From Kitasatospora sp. NBC_01266 (lineage in GTDB: Bacteria > Actinomycetota > Actinomycetes > Streptomycetales > Streptomycetaceae), in assembly GCF_036242395.1 (NCBI RefSeq), contig NZ_CP108458.1:2294001-2358000 (forward strand): 64,000 nt of DNA, given 5' to 3'. Below are positions 60,063 to 64,000 of this stretch, in pieces (positions within the stretch are counted from its first letter, which is position 1; the number at the start of each line of letters is the position of its first letter). A program made the translations under genes and the position numbers. The notes beneath the pieces are model-generated. The model saw only the letters and a list, made by a program, of their open reading frames with translations. It did not search any database and was not told where the DNA came from.

Positions 60063-62372
60063 GTGTCCACGATCCACCGCCCGGCCCAGCACGAGCGGGC
60101 GAAGCCAGGGTTCGCCGCCACCATGGGCGCCTGGAGCGCCCGGCACCGCAAGACCGCCGTCTTCGGCTGGCTGCTCTTCGTCGTCCTCGCCGCGTTCCTC
60201 GGCGGCGCCACCGGAAGCCACACGATCACCGACAGCGAGTCGATGCCGGGCCAGGTGGCCCAGGCGGCCAAGATCCTCGACCAGGCCGGGATCAAGACTC
60301 CGCAGGGCGAGACGGTGCTGGTGCAGAGCGCGGGCCGCACCGCCGACGACCCGGCGTTCCGGGCGAAGGTCGACCAGGTGATCGCGGCCGTCAACGGCAC
60401 CGGCAAGACCACCGACCCGCGCTCGCCCTACGACACCGGGGCGATCTCGGCCGACCGGCACTCGGCACTGGTCCAGTTCACCGTGGTCGGCGACGAGGAC
60501 CAGGCGGCCGACAACGTCACCGCCCCGCTGAACGCGGTGGCCGGCGTGCAGCGGGGCGACCAGTCGTTCACCGTCGCGGAGTTCGGGCAGGCCAGCGCCA
60601 CCAAGTGGTCCAACGACGAGTTCCAGCACGACTTCTCCGCCGCCGAGTGGACCGCCGTCCCGCTGGCGCTGGGCATCCTGCTGATCGCCTTCGGCGCGCT
60701 GGTCGCCGCCGTGCTGCCGGTCGGCCTGGCGCTGACCGCCTTCGTCGCGGCCGGCGGGCTGGTCGCGCTGAGCAGTTCCTTCCTGCACACCAGTGACGAC
60801 GCCAGCTCGGTGATGCTGCTGGTGGGCCTGGCCGTCGGGGTCGACTACTGCCTCTTCTACCTGCGCCGCGAGCGCGAGGAGCGGGCCGCCGGGCACAGTG
60901 CCGAGGAGGCGCTGAAGATCGCCGCCGCCACCTCGGGCCGGGCGGTGCTGGTCTCCGGGATCACCGTGGTGGTCGCCATGGCCGGCATGTTCTTCACCGG
61001 GATCGCCGACTTCCAGGCGATGTCCTACGCGACCATCGTGGTCGTGATCACGGCGGTGCTCGGCTCGCTGACCGTGCTGCCGGCCCTGCTCTCGATGCTC
61101 GGCGACCGGGTGGAGAAGGGCCGGGTACCGCTGCTGCACCGGCTCAAGGCGAAGGACGTGCGCAGCGGCAGCCGGATCTGGAACGCCGTGCTCACCCCGG
61201 TGCTGCGCTTCCCGCTGGCCGCCACCGTGCTGGCCACCGGCCTGCTGCTCGCCCTGGCCGCCCCGCTGCTCACCATGCACACCGCCAACCTGACCTTCCA
61301 GCAGTCACTGCCCAAGGGCAACGCGCTGGTCGCCACCTCGGAGCGGATCGAGGCCGCCTTCCCCGGCAGCCCCGCCCCGGCCGAGGTGGTGGTCAAGGCC
61401 GCCGACATCTCCTCACCCGCGATGCAAGGGGCGATCTCGGACCTGCGGAGCCAGGCGCTGGCCAGCGGGCGGATGCACGGTCCGATCGAGGTCACCACGT
61501 ACCGCACGCAGAACATCGCCACCATCGCCGTGCCGCTCAACGGCAGCGGCAACGACGCGGCCAGCACCGCCGCGCTGGACACGCTGCGCGAGCGGATCGT
61601 GCCGAACACGGTGCTCAAGGTCCCCGGCACCCAGGCGCCGGTGACCGGTGACACGGCCGACTCGCACGACTTCAACCAGCAGATGACCGACAGCATGCTC
61701 CCGGTCTTCGCCTTCGTGGTGGTCTTCGCCTTCGTGCTGATGCTCGCCTCGTTCCGCTCGCTGGGGATCGCGGTGACGGCGGTGCTGCTCAACCTGCTCT
61801 CGGTGGGCGCGGCCTACGGGGTGCTGACCCTGGTCTTCCAGCACGGCGTGGGCGCCTCGCTGCTCGGCGCCTCCGGGGTCGGCGCGGTGGAGTCCTGGGT
61901 GCCGCTCTTCCTCTTCGTGATCCTCTTCGGCCTGAGCATGGACTACCACGTCTTCGTGGTCTCCCGGATCAAGGAGGCGCACGACCGGGGCCTGAGCACC
62001 CGGGCCGCCGTCTCCTACGGGATCCGCTCCACCGCCGGGGTGGTCAGCAGCGCGGCGCTCATCATGGTGGCGGTCTTCTCGGTCTTCGGGACGCTGTCGG
62101 TGCAGTCGATGAAGCAGATGGGCGTGGGCCTGGCGGTGGCGGTGCTGGTGGACGCCACGGTCATCCGCGGGGTGCTGCTGCCCTCGGTGATGAGCCTGCT
62201 GGGCGAGCGCAACTGGTACCTGCCGAGCTGGCTGGCCTGGCTGCCGGACCTCTCGCACGGCGAGCCGGCCCAGCGGCCCGCGACCCCGCAGGACGGCCAG
62301 GACGAGCGGGCTGAGCAGGCGGCGTACACCGAGCAGGACCAGGGCCCGCGCCACCGCCGGGTGACCGTCTGA
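60063..62372 (+). CDS. MMPL-family RND transporter
   Basis: 769 residues. The two Asp motifs are VGLAVGVDYCLFYLRREREE and LFGLSMDYHVFVVSRIKEAH, typical of MMPL proteins. GGGGGAG is 6 nt before the GTG at 60063. It is divergent from the other MMPL gene and differs in sequence, so the two are not simple duplicates. Substrate unknown. Confidence 0.91.
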   Translation: MSTIHRPAQHERAKPGFAATMGAWSARHRKTAVFGWLLFVVLAAFLGGATGSHTITDSESMPGQVAQAAKILDQAGIKTPQGETVLVQSAGRTADDPAFRAKVDQVIAAVNGTGKTTDPRSPYDTGAISADRHSALVQFTVVGDEDQAADNVTAPLNAVAGVQRGDQSFTVAEFGQASATKWSNDEFQHDFSAAEWTAVPLALGILLIAFGALVAAVLPVGLALTAFVAAGGLVALSSSFLHTSDDASSVMLLVGLAVGVDYCLFYLRREREERAAGHSAEEALKIAAATSGRAVLVSGITVVVAMAGMFFTGIADFQAMSYATIVVVITAVLGSLTVLPALLSMLGDRVEKGRVPLLHRLKAKDVRSGSRIWNAVLTPVLRFPLAATVLATGLLLALAAPLLTMHTANLTFQQSLPKGNALVATSERIEAAFPGSPAPAEVVVKAADISSPAMQGAISDLRSQALASGRMHGPIEVTTYRTQNIATIAVPLNGSGNDAASTAALDTLRERIVPNTVLKVPGTQAPVTGDTADSHDFNQQMTDSMLPVFAFVVVFAFVLMLASFRSLGIAVTAVLLNLLSVGAAYGVLTLVFQHGVGASLLGASGVGAVESWVPLFLFVILFGLSMDYHVFVVSRIKEAHDRGLSTRAAVSYGIRSTAGVVSSAALIMVAVFSVFGTLSVQSMKQMGVGLAVAVLVDATVIRGVLLPSVMSLLGERNWYLPSWLAWLPDLSHGEPAQRPATPQDGQDERAEQAAYTEQDQGPRHRRVTV

Positions 62373-62396
62373 CGGTGCGCCGGCCACGCCGAGCCT

Positions 62397-62426
62397 CCGC
62401 CCGACCCCGGTTCCGGGGTCGGGCGG
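62397..62426. terminator. Perfect 13-bp hairpin terminator
   Basis: ccgcccgaccccg pairs with cggggtcgggcgg around a 4-nt loop, between the MMPL stop and the next gene. Confidence 0.85.
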
Positions 62427-62439
62427 TAGGTTTTCGGCC

Positions 62440-63336
62440 ATGATCTTCTCCGAAGCCCTGGCCCGCGCCCTGCTCGGCCGGGCCTGCGCGGCGGTGGGGC
62501 TGCCCGACCCGGCCGGCGCCCGGCTGCTCGGCCTGGCCGAGAACGCGGTCTTCGACCTCGGCTCCCCCGCCCTGGTGGCCAAGGTCGGCCGGGAGGGCGG
62601 GCTGAGCGACCGCGCCGCCCGCGAGCTGGCCGTGGCGCGGTGGCTGGACGGGGCGGGGATCCCGGTGGTGCGGCCCGCCGCGGAGCACGGCGAGGTGGTG
62701 GTCGCCGCCGGGCATCCGGTCACCTTCTGGCAGCGGCTGCCCGAGGCCGTGCGCCCCGCCGCGCCCGCCGACCTCGGCCCGCTGCTGCGCGCCCTGCACC
62801 AGCTGCCCGCGCCGCCCGCCACCCTGCCGCGGCTGCCGCGCCGGGACCTGCTGGCACCGGTGGAGCGCTGGCTGGCCGCCGCCGAAGGGACCGTGGATCC
62901 GGCGGACGCCGGCTATCTGCTGGCCCGCCGCGCCGAACTGGCCGCCGCCGTCAGCGAACTGGCCCCGGTGCTGCCCCCCGGAGTGATCCACGGGGACGCG
63001 CTGCCGCGCAACGTGCACCTCGGGCCGGGCGGGCCGGTGCTGCTGGATCTGGAGACGGTCGCCGACGACCTGCGCGAGCACGACCTGGTGCCGCTGGCGC
63101 TCACCCGCGACCGGTACGGCCTGCCGGAGCAGGACTACCGGGCCTTCACCGCCGCGTACGGCTGGGACGTGCGGGACTGGACGGGCTGCGCGGTGCTGCG
63201 GGCGGCGCGGGAGACGGCGAGCGCGGCCTGGGTGGCGCAGCGGGTGCCGGGGAACCCGGCCGCCGGGGCGGAGTTCCGGCGACGGGTGGCCTCGCTGCGG
63301 GACGGGGACCAGCGGGTGCGCTGGCACGCGTTCTGA
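62440..63336 (+). CDS. Aminoglycoside-phosphotransferase-fold kinase (APH-like)
   Basis: 298 residues. The APH signature is VIHGDALPRNVHLG with the catalytic Asp and Asn, and LLDLETVADD in place of the usual IDWE/D segment. The substrate loop is unlike aminoglycoside kinases, so it may act on another small molecule or metabolite. TAGGTT is 7 nt before the ATG, right after the terminator, implying a leaderless mRNA. Confidence 0.82.
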   Translation: MIFSEALARALLGRACAAVGLPDPAGARLLGLAENAVFDLGSPALVAKVGREGGLSDRAARELAVARWLDGAGIPVVRPAAEHGEVVVAAGHPVTFWQRLPEAVRPAAPADLGPLLRALHQLPAPPATLPRLPRRDLLAPVERWLAAAEGTVDPADAGYLLARRAELAAAVSELAPVLPPGVIHGDALPRNVHLGPGGPVLLDLETVADDLREHDLVPLALTRDRYGLPEQDYRAFTAAYGWDVRDWTGCAVLRAARETASAAWVAQRVPGNPAAGAEFRRRVASLRDGDQRVRWHAF

Positions 63337-63492
63337 GCGGGGCCGCCCACGACCGCCGAGGGGCTTCCCAGCAAATGGTGAGAATCCTCTCAAAATAGGT
63401 TCATTATTTCGGAACTGCCTGGTCAGCGGCCATCGTCGTAGGGAGCAGTCGCAACCACCCGGGGCGGCTGTTGTCACGTCAGGAGTTGCCGC

Positions 63493-64000
63493 ATGCGCGT
63501 CCCCGGCACCCGCCGCACCACGCTCCGCCGCGCCGCCGCCGGCTGCGCGGCCGTCCTCACTCTCGCCCTGGCCTGCGCGTGCGGGCCGAAGGGCGGGATC
63601 TCCCAGGACGCGGCGGCCGCCCATCCGAGCACGGGCGGCACGCCGAGCGCGAGCATCACGCTGAGCCCGAGCGCGGCGCCGAGTGCCGGCGGCAGCAGCA
63701 GTGCCAGTGCCAGTGCCAGCGGCAGTGCGGCCCCGACGACGAGCGCGAGCACCGCCGCGGCCTCGCCGAGCACGTCGACCGCGCCGAGCACGCCGAGCAC
63801 GCCGGCCTCCTCGGCCGCTCGCACCTCCCCGAGCCTGTCGGCCGCCCCCTCGACCAGCGCCTCCCCCAGCACCCCCGTCGCCGGCTCGTCCGGTTCGCCC
63901 GCCGCACCCGCGACCACCGCCGGCACCCCGCGCCCCGCCGCGGACGCGCCCGGCTCCTCGATCGCCTACGGCACCGCGAGCGGCGGCCGCACGGTGGCGC
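63493..64000 (+). CDS. Secreted Ser/Ala/Thr/Pro-rich protein, incomplete
   Basis: The frame is open to the window end. MRVPGTRRTTLRRAAAG then a hydrophobic AVLTLALACACG segment looks like a Sec or lipoprotein signal (lipobox imperfect). About 130 residues of Ser/Ala/Thr/Pro repeats follow, then a start of ordered sequence (GSSIAYGTASGG). AGGAG is 7 nt before the ATG. Such stalks carry surface domains beyond the window. Confidence 0.7.
   Translation, partial: MRVPGTRRTTLRRAAAGCAAVLTLALACACGPKGGISQDAAAAHPSTGGTPSASITLSPSAAPSAGGSSSASASASGSAAPTTSASTAAASPSTSTAPSTPSTPASSAARTSPSLSAAPSTSASPSTPVAGSSGSPAAPATTAGTPRPAADAPGSSIAYGTASGGRTVA

Noticed and set aside
1..64000. CRISPR arrays, tRNA, rRNA or insertion sequences
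   Set aside because: No spaced direct repeats, tRNA-like cloverleaf or transposase sequence was seen. The tandem repeats found are short and unspaced.

Overview
The window is chromosomal DNA of a high-GC actinomycete, most likely Streptomyces or a close relative such as Kitasatospora. Third codon positions are almost always G or C. Family-typical genes are present: a WhiJ-type XRE/DUF5753/DUF397 regulator, DUF397, DUF4232 lipoproteins, paired MMPL transporters, an IdeR/DmdR-type iron box and an actinobacterial cysteine leader peptide. I saw no rRNA, tRNA, CRISPR array, prophage or intact insertion sequence.

Layout. 0.1-5.4 kb: an ATP-binding regulator, a beta-carbonic anhydrase, and a divergent set of urease gamma/beta fusion, urease-like alpha subunit and agmatine deiminase. 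5.7-12.9 kb: small regulators (PadR, TetR, TetR) with membrane-protein targets, two unknown small genes, a ferredoxin/metallo-beta-lactamase fusion and a PP2C-like protein. 12.9-20.0 kb: DUF3105/DUF305 pair, MarR, Ada-AlkA repair protein, RsgA GTPase and a YihY membrane protein. 20.2-30.2 kb: one assimilatory sulfur block (cysteine leader peptide, sulfite reductase, small Zn-ribbon protein, cysH, cysC, cysD, cysN, a sulfonate/nitrate-type ABC transporter and a sirohydrochlorin chelatase). Sulfate is activated by CysDN and CysC, reduced by CysH and the siroheme reductase, organosulfur is imported by the ABC system, and the chelatase supplies siroheme.

30.2-37.6 kb: alpha/beta hydrolase, GNAT protein, Ser/Thr kinase, TPR protein, a hydrolase remnant, an iron-box-controlled Cys-rich protein, and a cluster of tiny translationally coupled genes divergent from an XRE-DUF5753-DUF397 fusion. 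37.8-42.6 kb: TetR divergent from a 2OG-Fe oxygenase/PLP dehydratase pair, a frameshifted RibD-like reductase and an MFS transporter with a short leader ORF. 42.8-48.4 kb: orphan secreted protein, DHA2 exporter and a PadR-DUF1048-ABC-2 exporter operon. 48.7-54.8 kb: secreted alpha-galactosidase, an alpha/beta hydrolase lacking its nucleophile serine and preceded by a uORF, two DUF4232 lipoproteins, a PIN/RHH toxin-antitoxin pair and a YjbR protein. 54.9-64 kb: DEAD-box helicase, cold-shock protein, two MMPL transporters, an APH-like kinase and a lipoprotein-like gene running off the end.

The strongest leads are the divergent urease/agmatine deiminase module, the leader ORFs absent from ordinary gene calls, the oxygenase/dehydratase pair, the iron-boxed small protein, and a repeated pattern in which genes start 6-7 nt after a -10 hexamer (leaderless transcripts).
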